In this document: piece after piece, positions 1 through 10,562 of the stretch | Numbering within the stretch: position 1 is the stretch's first letter | Layout: the number at the start of each line of letters is the position of its first letter | Origin: an uncultured Prevotella sp. | GTDB taxonomy: Bacteria > Bacteroidota > Bacteroidia > Bacteroidales > Bacteroidaceae | DNA length: 32,115 nucleotides | Direction: 5' to 3' | NCBI GenBank assembly: GCA_905235905.1 | Contig: CAJONO010000167.1 | Location: 1 to 32,115, forward strand | The notes under the pieces: generated by a model | Seen by the model: only the letters and a program-made list of their open reading frames with translations | Databases searched by the model: none | What the model was told of the DNA's origin: nothing | Position numbers and translations under genes: made by a program

Positions 1-1
1 C

Positions 2-1510
2 GGTGGCTGGTTTCCAGGCGGTAAAGGAGAGTATCGCAAGACGTTTAAGACACCTAAGGCAGACATCGTGAAACTGCATTTCGAGGGTGTCTACCAAAAG
101 GCCGAGGTCTATGTGAACGGACAGAAGGCAGGACAGCATGCCTATGGATACACACCGTTCACCATTGATATTACACCCTACCTAAAGAAAACCTCAAACC
201 TCAACGAGATCCTCATTAAGGTGAATAACTCGGAGCAGCCCAACTGCCGATGGTACTCCGGTTCCGGCATCTATCGCCATGTGTGGCTCGTCACCACGCC
301 TAAGCGCCACATTGACGAGCAGAGCGTGTATGTGACTACGCCCGACATTCATACCGTAAAGATTCAGGCTGAGGTGTTAATGGAGGATGGCGTACGCAAA
401 CCGATCGAAAAAACTATCCACGTAGAGAACCCTCACCTGTGGTCGCCCGACGACCCATACTTGTATCACACCACTATCGAGGCCGAGGGTGACGTGTTGC
501 CCGTTACGTATGGTATCCGTACCATAGAGTATTCTGCTGAGAAGGGCTTTGTCCTCAACGGTAAGCCGCTGCTCATCAACGGCGCGTGTGTGCATCACGA
601 TGACGGGGTACTGGGCGCAATGGCCTTCGATGCCGCAGAAATCCGTAAGGTCAGGCTGATGAAGGAGGCGGGCTTCAACCTCATTCGCACGGCCCATAAC
701 CCTACCACGCGTGCCTTCCTCGATGCCTGCGACTCGCTGGGCATGCTCGTCATCGGCGAGGCTTTCGACGGCTGGCGCACACAGAAGAACCCCTACGACT
801 ACTCGACACTCATTGACTCGTGTTATCGCGAGGACATCCACGCCATGGTGCGCCGCGACCACAATCACCCCAGCATCATCAGCTGGAGCATAGGCAACGA
901 GGTCATAGAGCGCAAGGACATACGTGTGGTCACTACTGCCAGAAAGCTCAAGAAGGCTATTCTTGAAATGGATCATACGCGTCCCGTGACAGAAGCCCTT
1001 TGCGCGTGGGACAGTGACTGGGAGATTTACGACCCGCACTTTGAGGTGCTCGACATCGGTGGCTACAACTATATGATTCACAAGCATCAGGAAGACCACG
1101 CTCGCGACCCCAAACGTGTGATGTGGCAGACGGAGAGCTTTCCGCGTGATGCCTTCAAGAACTGGGCGCTGGTGCAGCAGTATCCCTATATCATTGGTGA
1201 CATCGTATGGACGGGTCTCGACTATTTGGGCGAGAGCGGCATCGGCCGCACCTACTATGAGGGTGAGCGACCGGGTGAGCATTGGATTGAAGGTGGACAG
1301 CCCGACTGGCACGGCGCCTACTGCGGCGATGTGGACATCACGGGTTGGCGCAAGCCTATCAGTCACTATAGGGAGATGCTGTGGAGCCTCACCCCCAACC
1401 CCTATCCCAAGGGGAGTATATACCTTGCTGTAAAAGAGCCGGATGGCTATCGCGGCAAGATACGCGAAACATCCCTGCCCACCGTCACAATATCCATACT
1501 TTCAAAATAA
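2..1510 (+). CDS. Secreted GH2 glycosidase (beta-galactosidase-like), 5' partial and 3' shortened
   Basis: This is a retaining glycoside hydrolase family 2 enzyme. The ORF track starts at an internal GTG (68), but the frame is open to base 2 and reads WFPGGKGEYRKTF, typical of the GH2 N-terminal sugar-binding domain, so the true start lies upstream of the window. Domains seen are the sugar-binding jelly roll, a short Ig-like domain, and the TIM barrel. In numbering from base 68, the acid/base is E278 (SWSIGNEV) and the likely nucleophile is E356 (WQTES). The C-terminus is odd. After REPDGY-like sequence (EPDGYRGKIRET) related proteins usually continue for a few hundred residues of C-terminal Ig-like domains, but here the protein ends 12 residues later in PTVTISILSK. 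The start of the next gene is 10 bp away, so the genes are co-transcribed. Beta-galactosidase is the best guess; beta-glucuronidase or another GH2 activity is possible. Confidence 0.88.
   Translation, partial: GGWFPGGKGEYRKTFKTPKADIVKLHFEGVYQKAEVYVNGQKAGQHAYGYTPFTIDITPYLKKTSNLNEILIKVNNSEQPNCRWYSGSGIYRHVWLVTTPKRHIDEQSVYVTTPDIHTVKIQAEVLMEDGVRKPIEKTIHVENPHLWSPDDPYLYHTTIEAEGDVLPVTYGIRTIEYSAEKGFVLNGKPLLINGACVHHDDGVLGAMAFDAAEIRKVRLMKEAGFNLIRTAHNPTTRAFLDACDSLGMLVIGEAFDGWRTQKNPYDYSTLIDSCYREDIHAMVRRDHNHPSIISWSIGNEVIERKDIRVVTTARKLKKAILEMDHTRPVTEALCAWDSDWEIYDPHFEVLDIGGYNYMIHKHQEDHARDPKRVMWQTESFPRDAFKNWALVQQYPYIIGDIVWTGLDYLGESGIGRTYYEGERPGEHWIEGGQPDWHGAYCGDVDITGWRKPISHYREMLWSLTPNPYPKGSIYLAVKEPDGYRGKIRETSLPTVTISILSK
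1388..1416 (+). repeat. GC-rich palindromic dispersed repeat inside GH2 coding sequence
   Basis: The stretch CTCACCCCCAACCCC followed by TATCCCAAGGGGAG encodes LTPNPYPKGS in frame, between REMLW and IYLAV, where related GH2 proteins have only a short loop. It matches the reverse complement of the repeat at 6433-6470 with a few differences. This resembles a dispersed REP-like family in Bacteroidetes that often translates as LTPNPSPKGEG; that family link is from memory, not from a search. Confidence 0.7.
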
Positions 1511-1520
1511 ACCGTCCACT

Positions 1521-3989
1521 ATGAACAGAATTACATTACTATTCTCCATTTTGCTGACTGTGGCAGTTCAGGCACAAGTGCAGTTTACAGAACCTACTAC
1601 AGTATTCGTGATGCACAGTAGCGGCAATCACCTGACAATGGCCAGTGACTATGGCGGTCAGCTGGAGGCAGTGACGGCATCAAGTCCCCGACAGATGACT
1701 ATCGTTCCCGATGGAAAGGGGTATTACTACATTCAGGAGAAGTCAGGACGCTATCTCTCGAAACTGAATACATGGAACACAACGTTCGTCACCACTAACA
1801 CCAGCGACGATACCCGTTTCTCGTTTGAAAAGTCGACGGGAGCCTATTTTCTCATTCGCTGTAAGGGTAACGGCCTCTGTTTGGGCACCGATGCTAACGA
1901 TGCTGGCACAAAGGTCTATTCCAACAAGGACGGTGCCGACATGAAGCACCAGTGGTTTTTCAGCGACAAGGTGAACGGCACCGTGCCCACAGACACCATT
2001 TCCTACGCGGTGTTTCCCTCCATCATACGCCAACAGTTCGATGGATGGGGCGTGTCGCTCTGCTGGTGGGCTGGCCAGTGTGGCAAGTGGAGTGACAAGA
2101 AGATTGACGAGATTGTGACGTGGATGACCAGTCCCACAGGGCTCAACTACAGTCATTTCCGCTATAATATAGGCGGCGGCGACGACCCCAAAAACAGACA
2201 CTGCGATCCACACCACATGGGCAAGGGCAAAGGGCTGCGTGCTGAGATGGAGGGTTTCAAGGACTTCTCTGGAGACGATTATCACTGGGACCGTGACGAG
2301 GCGCAGCGCAAGATTATGCTGAAGATTCGTGAGAAGCGCCCCGATGCCGTGTTCGAGGCGTTCAGTAACTCCTGTCCTTACTACATGACTTACAGCGGCT
2401 GCGTGAGCGGCAATACCGATGGCGGCAAGGACAACCTGAAACCCGAATACTACGAGGAGTTCGCCCACTACCTCGTTGATGTTTGCAAGCACTACAAGGA
2501 CGAATACGGCATCGAGTTTAAGACGCTGGAGCCGTTCAACGAGTCGGTGACGGGATTCTGGTTTGCCAACGGCGTACAGGAGGGTTGCCACTTCGACTAC
2601 GAGTCGCAGGTGAAGTTCGTCAAGGTGCTCAAACCCATCCTCGACAAGTCTGGACTCAGCACTGTCATCTCAGCCTCCGACGAGACCAACGTCGGACTGG
2701 CCGTCAATGGCTACAAGGCTTTCAAACAGGGAGGCGCGCTCTCGAAGATAGGCCAATGGAACACCCACACCTACTCTGGCAGCAATGCCGATCGTGTACA
2801 CATGGCCTACTTGGCCCATCATAACAATATGCCGCTCTGGATGAGCGAAGTGGGAGCTGGCGGCAACGGCATCGGCGGCAACTTGAGCCTGACACAAAAA
2901 CTGTTCGACGATATGCGCTACCTGCAGCCGGAGACGTGGATTGACTGGCAGTATATGGAGGAGGCCAACGACCAGTGGTGTACCATCCGAGGCAGTTTCA
3001 GCAACCAAACCTACGCCAAGGTGAAGAACTTCTACGTGCGCCAGCAGTGCTCGCGTTTCATCAAGCGAGGCTACGACATTGTGGCATCGCTCTGCGACCA
3101 GTCGCTGGCTGCCATGAACGAGGCGCAGGATACACTGGTGCTCGTGCTACTGAATGAGGGTAGCCTAACCTGTCATTGTGTAGACTTGTCACAGTTTGCC
3201 AGTTTGCCAGCCGTCAGTGCCATCAAGGCCTATCGCACGTCGTCATCGGAAAACCTGAAGAGCGTGAAGGATTTCGCGCTGGACGACACCCAGTTGTTGG
3301 TCAAGTTGCCTGCACAGAGTATTACTACCCTCGTGCTGCCTGTCGGCTGTACAGTTGCAGAGCAGACGACGCTGGCAGAAGGAGAATACATCATTGTGCC
3401 GCGTCATAATATGACCACCGCACTAACCGCCTCGGCAGACGGAAAGATAACCATTGAGAACACGACCTATGGGGACGGTCAGCGGTGGAAACTCGTTGCA
3501 GAGGGCAACAATTTTATTCTCGAAAATGCACGTGGACAACGCCTGACATCATTCCGCTCTTCCAGCTCGTCGAGCCTGAAGGCGCAGACGGCAACGTCCA
3601 GCGAACAGCAGTTCCTCATTGAGGCAATCGACCTGCCGTATTACAAGATTATGCCTGCTCGCTACAGTAGCTACGCCTTCGACCTCAGCAATGCCAACAG
3701 CAACGCTGGTACCACCGTATGCACTTGGCAATACACGGCCGATACCGATACGCCAACTCATCGCCAGTGGATGCTCTGTCCTCTGCATGTTCTGGGCGAA
3801 AACACTGGTATAGACCAACTCCCGACTTCGTCGTCTGACAAACAGTCCGACATTGCCGACGGTGTTTATGACCTGACTGGACGTTGTGTCCTGAGGGGCT
3901 GTGCTTTCGGCAATGCTCTACGGCAGTTGCCTGGTGGCATTTACATTGTCTGTAGAAACGGAGAAAGAATAAAAATTCATTTGGATTAA
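1521..3989 (+). CDS. Secreted GH30 (probable endo-beta-1,6-galactanase) with flanking lectin-like domains
   Basis: This 822-residue protein has a Sec signal peptide (MNRITLLFSILLTVAVQAQ), which fixes the start at 1521 rather than 1443. Residues about 25-155 are ricin-like beta-trefoil sequence (CKGNGLCLGTDAN, QWFF). The GH30 barrel begins near 170 with GWGVSLCWWAGQCG. Acid/base is E341 (LEPFNES) and nucleophile E443 (WMSEVG). The FEAFSNSCPYYMTYSGC segment is characteristic of the beta-1,6-galactanase branch (GH30_5-like) rather than glucosylceramidases. A second trefoil-like region follows the barrel (about 610-770). The last 45 residues (YDLTGRCV, LPGGIYIV) look like a type IX secretion or sorting tail, implying surface display or release. 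It lies 10 bp after one GH2 gene and 6 bp before another, so the operon probably works on beta-1,6-linked galactan. Family is confident; substrate is inference. Confidence 0.88.
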   Translation: MNRITLLFSILLTVAVQAQVQFTEPTTVFVMHSSGNHLTMASDYGGQLEAVTASSPRQMTIVPDGKGYYYIQEKSGRYLSKLNTWNTTFVTTNTSDDTRFSFEKSTGAYFLIRCKGNGLCLGTDANDAGTKVYSNKDGADMKHQWFFSDKVNGTVPTDTISYAVFPSIIRQQFDGWGVSLCWWAGQCGKWSDKKIDEIVTWMTSPTGLNYSHFRYNIGGGDDPKNRHCDPHHMGKGKGLRAEMEGFKDFSGDDYHWDRDEAQRKIMLKIREKRPDAVFEAFSNSCPYYMTYSGCVSGNTDGGKDNLKPEYYEEFAHYLVDVCKHYKDEYGIEFKTLEPFNESVTGFWFANGVQEGCHFDYESQVKFVKVLKPILDKSGLSTVISASDETNVGLAVNGYKAFKQGGALSKIGQWNTHTYSGSNADRVHMAYLAHHNNMPLWMSEVGAGGNGIGGNLSLTQKLFDDMRYLQPETWIDWQYMEEANDQWCTIRGSFSNQTYAKVKNFYVRQQCSRFIKRGYDIVASLCDQSLAAMNEAQDTLVLVLLNEGSLTCHCVDLSQFASLPAVSAIKAYRTSSSENLKSVKDFALDDTQLLVKLPAQSITTLVLPVGCTVAEQTTLAEGEYIIVPRHNMTTALTASADGKITIENTTYGDGQRWKLVAEGNNFILENARGQRLTSFRSSSSSSLKAQTATSSEQQFLIEAIDLPYYKIMPARYSSYAFDLSNANSNAGTTVCTWQYTADTDTPTHRQWMLCPLHVLGENTGIDQLPTSSSDKQSDIADGVYDLTGRCVLRGCAFGNALRQLPGGIYIVCRNGERIKIHLD

Positions 3990-6947
<2,958 letters not shown>

Positions 6948-6951
6948 TAAA

Positions 6952-7032
6952 AGTCCGAAGGACTGATATGACTACAGGCAGGGGTGAAAACCCCTGTAAG
7001 AAGGGCGATGGTATACAGAGTGCCGAAGGTAC
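6952..7032. other. Structured intergenic element with three short hairpins
   Basis: Three hairpins follow the LacZ-type stop codon: AGTCC-GAA-GGACT (6952-6964), CAGGGGT-GAAA-ACCCCTG (6979-6996) and GTGCC-GAA-GGTAC (7020-7032, with one G-T pair). The first and third share a GAA loop flanked by CC and GG. There is no T-run after the strongest stem, so it is not a canonical intrinsic terminator, although it lies between convergent genes and could end transcription. No function is assigned. Confidence 0.45.
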
Positions 7033-7084
7033 GATAGAAGCAGTCTGCCCCGATTTTGTAACTTCTTGATTTACAATGTGTTGT

Positions 7085-7165
7085 AATTTAACCTGAATTA
7101 CAACGCAATTCATGCTGAATTACGCGACAATTCAGGCTTAATTGCGTCGTAATTCAGCATGAATT
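7085..7165. repeat. AATT array phased at 11 bp (22-bp unit), locus A
   Basis: AATT occurs at 7085, 7096, 7107, 7118, 7129, 7140, 7151 and 7162, exactly every 11 bp. The 22-bp unit contains AATTCA-TGC-TGAATT, itself an inverted repeat. The unit at 7107 and the one at 7151 are inverted relative to each other, so AATTCATGCTGAATTACG pairs with its exact complement (18 bp) across a central 23-bp part. It lies between the convergent LacZ-type and rseP genes. A related array is at 13913-14052. Confidence 0.85.
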
Positions 7166-7235
7166 TCAGACCTGTTTCCGTCAAGCCCCAAAGTGCATGA
7201 TTATGCAGGTGGAAGGGGTGAAACTACAGTTGGCA

Positions 7236-8696
7236 CTACATGTAGCCCAACCAGCGTAGGATGTCGTTGAGGTTGGCCACGACCATGAGCAGGATAACGA
7301 TGCCGAAGCCCACATATTCGGCGCGAACCATGAACGTGTCAGAGGGCTTGCGACCCGTAATCATCTCGTAGACGAGGAACAGCACGTGGCCGCCATCGAG
7401 GGCGGGTATGGGCAGGATGTTCATGAAGGCGAGGATGATGCTGAGGAAAGCGGTCATGAGCCAGAACATGTGCCAGTCCCATACGGGTGGGAAGAGATTG
7501 CCTATGGTGCCGAAGCCACCGAGCGACTTAGCCCCCTCGGAGGTGAAGACATACTTCAGGTCGCTCACGTAGCCGGAGAGCACGTTCCAGCCATAGGCAA
7601 TGCCGGCGGGGAAGCTCTCGAAGAAGCCGTACTTGATGGTCACGGGCTTGTAGAGATCGGTGAGCATCACGGGCATAATGCCAAGCTTCAGGTCTTCGGT
7701 GAGCACGATTTGCTTGGTAAATGTTCCCATCCGTGATTGTATCGTGGCCATCGGCATGAACGTGCTGTCGGCATTGGCGGTGGCAGCGTCATTGACGAGC
7801 GTGTCGCGCTGCCAGCCGTAGTAGGTTAGCATGACGGTTCTGACCTTCAGGCTGTCGTCGTGGGTTTGTGCAGCCGTCATCTGGTCTTGCAGCCGGCCTA
7901 ATTCGTAGAGGAAGGTGTTGTGCGAGTCGACTTCATGGCCGTTGATGGCCAGAATCTTGTAGCCGCTCTCTAAACCAGCCTGGTCGGCAGGCGAACCGGG
8001 CAGCACACTGTCGATTCTGTTGGGAAGCAGCGGACGCACAAACTGCGGGTCGCTCTTCAGCATGCCCAACAGGTTGAGCTCGCCGGGTAGCGACAGGTGC
8101 TCATGCTGACCGTTGCGCACTATCTCTACGTCGTGGGCTTCAGACAGCTGGCGGTAAAGGTCGGCACCAAACTCGCGAAACAGCTTGCCGTCGGCAGCCA
8201 CCAGAATGTCACCATCGTTGAAGCCCAGCTCCTTGGCCTCATCGTTAAACTTCATGGTCATCTCGCCTACGGGAACGTAGCTTTCGCCCCAGGTAAAGAG
8301 AATCATGGAGTAGATGAACAGGGCGAGCAGGAAATTGACTAGCACACCGCCTATCATGATGAGCAGTCGTTGCCACGATGGCTTCGAGCGGAACTCCCAC
8401 GGCTGTTCGGGCTGTTTCATCTGCTCGGTGTCGAAGCTCTCGTCGATCATGCCGGCAATCTTGCAGTAGCCGCCCAGTGGCAGCCAGCCCACGCCATACT
8501 CTGTGTCGCTGTTCTTGGGCTTGTGGCTCAGCAGCTTGCCGCTCCATTTGCCTATGCCCAGGTCGAAGAACAAATAGAACTTCTCTACTCTTACGCCGAA
8601 GAGCTTGGAGAAGAAGAAGTGGCCACCCTCGTGCAGGAGCACCAGAAGCGAGATGGCGAGAACGAACTGCAATACTTTAATAAGAATAATATCCAT
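7236..8696 (-). CDS. rseP: RseP-type site-2 intramembrane metalloprotease
   Basis: This 486-residue zinc metalloprotease cuts transmembrane substrates within the inner membrane; in other bacteria it cleaves anti-sigma factors and leftover signal peptides. The first transmembrane helix carries the HExxH motif as LLHEGGHFF (H22, E23, H26). A second helix follows (LLIMIGGVLVNFLLALFIYSMIL). One PDZ domain is clear around residues 215-275 (VLPGSPADQAGLESGYKILAINGHEV), with a probable degenerate one before it. The third metal-ligand motif is ILPIPALDGGH near residue 440, followed by a last helix. Length is slightly above the E. coli protein. It starts 63 bp after the dxr stop, so it is probably co-transcribed with dxr, an arrangement common in Bacteroidetes. 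Confidence 0.96.
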   Translation of the reverse strand: MDIILIKVLQFVLAISLLVLLHEGGHFFFSKLFGVRVEKFYLFFDLGIGKWSGKLLSHKPKNSDTEYGVGWLPLGGYCKIAGMIDESFDTEQMKQPEQPWEFRSKPSWQRLLIMIGGVLVNFLLALFIYSMILFTWGESYVPVGEMTMKFNDEAKELGFNDGDILVAADGKLFREFGADLYRQLSEAHDVEIVRNGQHEHLSLPGELNLLGMLKSDPQFVRPLLPNRIDSVLPGSPADQAGLESGYKILAINGHEVDSHNTFLYELGRLQDQMTAAQTHDDSLKVRTVMLTYYGWQRDTLVNDAATANADSTFMPMATIQSRMGTFTKQIVLTEDLKLGIMPVMLTDLYKPVTIKYGFFESFPAGIAYGWNVLSGYVSDLKYVFTSEGAKSLGGFGTIGNLFPPVWDWHMFWLMTAFLSIILAFMNILPIPALDGGHVLFLVYEMITGRKPSDTFMVRAEYVGFGIVILLMVVANLNDILRWLGYM

Positions 8697-8759
8697 TTTT
8701 AATTATAGAAAAAATCCGTTTAATCCGTTGTGGAAAAAATATAGAATGATTCGTTGTCG

Positions 8760-9923
8760 TTAAAGGGGGCGGAGAAGTTCCGTGGCAATGCGCCGCGCCT
8801 CGGCATCGGTCTGCATATAGTCGTCGAGCGTCGGCGTCTTGATGAAGGTGGCGCGCTGCATGGTCTCGGCAATGATGTCGCCCATCTGCAGGAAGCTGCA
8901 GCGGTCTTCGAGGAAGGCGCGGTTCACTATCTCGTTGGCCGCATTCACGATACAGGGCATGTTGCCGCCACGGCCGAGGGCCTCGTAGGCCATAGCCAGA
9001 CAGCGGAACTTCTGCAGGTCGGGCTCGAAGAACTCCAGCTTCTGCGCCTTGAACAGGTCGAGACGCTCGCCTGAGAGCGGCAAGCGCTGGGGGAAGGAGA
9101 AGGCATACTGGATGGGCAGGCGCATGTCGGGTACGCCCAGCTGGGCCTTCACCGAGCCGTCCTGGAACTGAACGGCACTGTGGACGATGCTTTGCGGGTG
9201 GACGAGCACCTGTATCTGCGATGCCTCGACGCCGAAGAGCCACTTGGCCTCGATGACCTCGAAGCCCTTGTTCATCATCGAGGCCGAGTCGATGGTAATC
9301 TTTGCACCCATGTCCCACGTGGGATGGCGCAGGGCGTCGGCCTTCGTCACACGGGCAATCTCTTCCATCGTCTTCGTGCGGAAGGGACCGCCCGAAGCGG
9401 TGAGCAGAATCTTGTCGATCTCATTCTGGTCTTCGCCCACCAACGACTGGAAGATGGCCGAGTGCTCGCTGTCTACAGGCAGGATGCTGGCCCGGTATTC
9501 CTGCGACAGCCGGCAGATAAGCTCGCCTGCCACGACGAGCGTCTCCTTGTTGGCCAGACAGATGGTCTTATGGGCCTTGATGGCATGGATGGTGGGCGTG
9601 AGGCCGGCAAAGCCCACCATGGCGGTGAGCACCATGTCGATGGGGTCGGCCTCTACAATCTCGTCGAGGGCGCGGGCACCGGCATACACCTTGATGTCGG
9701 GGCGGTCGTGCATGAGGGCCTTCAGCTCGTCGTAGCGCGCCTCGTTGGCAATGACGATGGCGGCAGGACTGAACCGATGGGCCTGCTCGGCCAGCAGCTC
9801 GACCTTGTTATTGGCGGTGAGACAATAAACCTCGTAGAGGTCTGAGTGCTCATCGATGACTTCGAGGGCCTGCGTTCCGATGCTTCCTGTAGAGCCAAGA
9901 ATAGCTATTTGTTTCTTGTTCAT
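8760..9923 (-). CDS. dxr: 1-deoxy-D-xylulose 5-phosphate reductoisomerase
   Basis: This 387-residue enzyme converts DXP to 2-C-methyl-D-erythritol 4-phosphate with NADPH, the committed step of the MEP isoprenoid pathway, in the cytosol. The N-terminus has the nucleotide-binding GSTGSIG motif. Metal and substrate motifs are VDSEHSAIFQ, TASGGPFR and the SASMMNKGFEVIEAKWLF segment, then the C-terminal helical domain (ANEIVNRAFLE). The track's longer form (to 10046) is rejected: ATG 9923 gives MNKKQIAILGSTGSIG, the usual family start, while the extra 41 codons translate a tandem repeat and an A-rich leader. The rseP gene follows. This is a single-copy housekeeping gene with no obvious defects. 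Confidence 0.97.
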   Translation of the reverse strand: MNKKQIAILGSTGSIGTQALEVIDEHSDLYEVYCLTANNKVELLAEQAHRFSPAAIVIANEARYDELKALMHDRPDIKVYAGARALDEIVEADPIDMVLTAMVGFAGLTPTIHAIKAHKTICLANKETLVVAGELICRLSQEYRASILPVDSEHSAIFQSLVGEDQNEIDKILLTASGGPFRTKTMEEIARVTKADALRHPTWDMGAKITIDSASMMNKGFEVIEAKWLFGVEASQIQVLVHPQSIVHSAVQFQDGSVKAQLGVPDMRLPIQYAFSFPQRLPLSGERLDLFKAQKLEFFEPDLQKFRCLAMAYEALGRGGNMPCIVNAANEIVNRAFLEDRCSFLQMGDIIAETMQRATFIKTPTLDDYMQTDAEARRIATELLRPL

Positions 9924-9925
9924 AC

Positions 9926-9991
9926 GTCTTTTTGCAATCTCCTTTTTGTCTTTTTGCAATCTCCTTTTTGTCTTTTTGCAATCTCCTTTTC
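9926..9991 (-). repeat. Three tandem 22-bp copies in the dxr leader, each carrying AAGGAG
   Basis: Units at 9926-9947, 9948-9969 and 9970-9991 are identical apart from the last base of the third. On the mRNA strand each reads AAAAAGGAGATTGCAAAAAGAC, so three copies of an AAGGAG Shine-Dalgarno-like core precede the ATG at 9923. The nearest core lies about 15 nt before the start codon. Confidence 0.85.
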
Positions 9992-10004
9992 TGAAATTCG
10001 GGTG

Positions 10005-10012
10005 CAAAAGTA
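10005..10012 (-). promoter_or_regulatory. Candidate -7 promoter element for dxr-rseP
   Basis: The minus strand reads TACTTTTG, matching the Bacteroidetes TAnnTTTG -7 consensus, followed by CACCCG. A transcript start would lie near 9998, upstream of the 22-bp repeats, placing them in the 5' UTR. I see no good -33 TTTG at the usual spacing. Confidence 0.45.
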
Positions 10013-10158
10013 CAAAAAAGCATTGACATAGCCCACTTTTTCTCATTTATTAACCTAATTTCCGTTGTCAGGTAACGAAAATGAAATGTGATTATTTGCT
10101 AAATATCTTGACATAATGTGCTCTGTTTGGATAAAAATGAGTAACTTTGTACCATTAA

Positions 10159-10319
10159 CAACGAACCAATAGGTGGTTGGCCGAACAAGTGGGTTATGCC
10201 CCTAAACGGTTTCAAAATGGTGTACCAACGTTTGCCAGCCTACAATGGAAACGTATATCAAGATAGCCAGACAACTTGATGTTGGCTTGAATGAGTTAGT
10301 TCTGCAAAGTAGTTGGTAG
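10159..10319 (+). pseudogene. Relic of a small XRE-family helix-turn-helix regulator
   Basis: Two adjacent reading frames join into one recognisable protein. QRTNRWLAEQVGYAPK (10159 onward) shifts frame near 10204 into TVSKWCTNVCQPTMETYIKIARQLDVGLNELVLQSSW, ending in TAG at 10317-10319. This pattern (GRTNKWLAEQLG, then VSKWCTN, QP, and IAK-LDV--ELL) matches a family of about 65-70 residue DNA-binding regulators common in Bacteroidetes and often next to restriction or DUF1016 genes. The N-terminal 8-10 residues and a start codon are missing; a stop (TAA 10156-10158) lies just upstream. A TAnnTTTG-like TAACTTTG at 10142-10149 may be its old promoter. A sequencing indel could explain the frameshift but not the missing start. 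Confidence 0.7.
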
Positions 10320-10353
10320 GTAAGTCGAATTGGAACAACAAAATAATTCAAAT

Positions 10354-10497
10354 ATGGAAACAATTATCATCGGACAAGGTTACAATATTGAGGAGGATTC
10401 CTCTGTTGGGAAAGTATTAATCAAACAATTCGAATCCAAGATATATGACAGTTTTACTTGCCTCGTAGCTTTTGCAAGTTATGGAGGTTATAGATAA
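10354..10497 (+). pseudogene. 47-codon fragment, probable N-terminus of a lost larger protein
   Basis: ATG 10354 opens METIIIGQGYNIEEDSS and ends LVAFASYGGYR before TAA 10495-10497. It has a folded-protein composition with an N-terminal beta-strand and a second strand (FTCLVAFAS) but stops abruptly at YGGYR. The (I)GQG(F/Y)N opening with a later VAFAS-GG strand suggests the first part of a phospholipase-D-like or related accessory nuclease, but this is only a resemblance and no catalytic motif is present. It lies between the XRE relic and the DUF1016 gene, in the same low-GC stretch. It could instead be an intact small protein. Confidence 0.4.
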
Positions 10498-10562
10498 AAG
10501 GAAATAATGGGTGAGTTGATTTAAGCGGTCAAATTGTTTCGCAATTCGAAACAAAATCTTTG

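Noticed and set aside
377-1366. 329-codon ORF on the minus strand
   Set aside because: It is fully antisense to the GH2 barrel, and the product is a Val/Ala/His-rich shadow without recognisable motifs.
1443-1520. Longer N-terminus for the GH30 protein
   Set aside because: The extra 26 residues overlap the GH2 coding end and precede a complete signal peptide at MNRITLL.
9924-10046. 41-residue N-terminal extension of Dxr
   Set aside because: It translates the 22-bp tandem repeat in shifting frames, and the family starts at MNKKQIAILGSTG.
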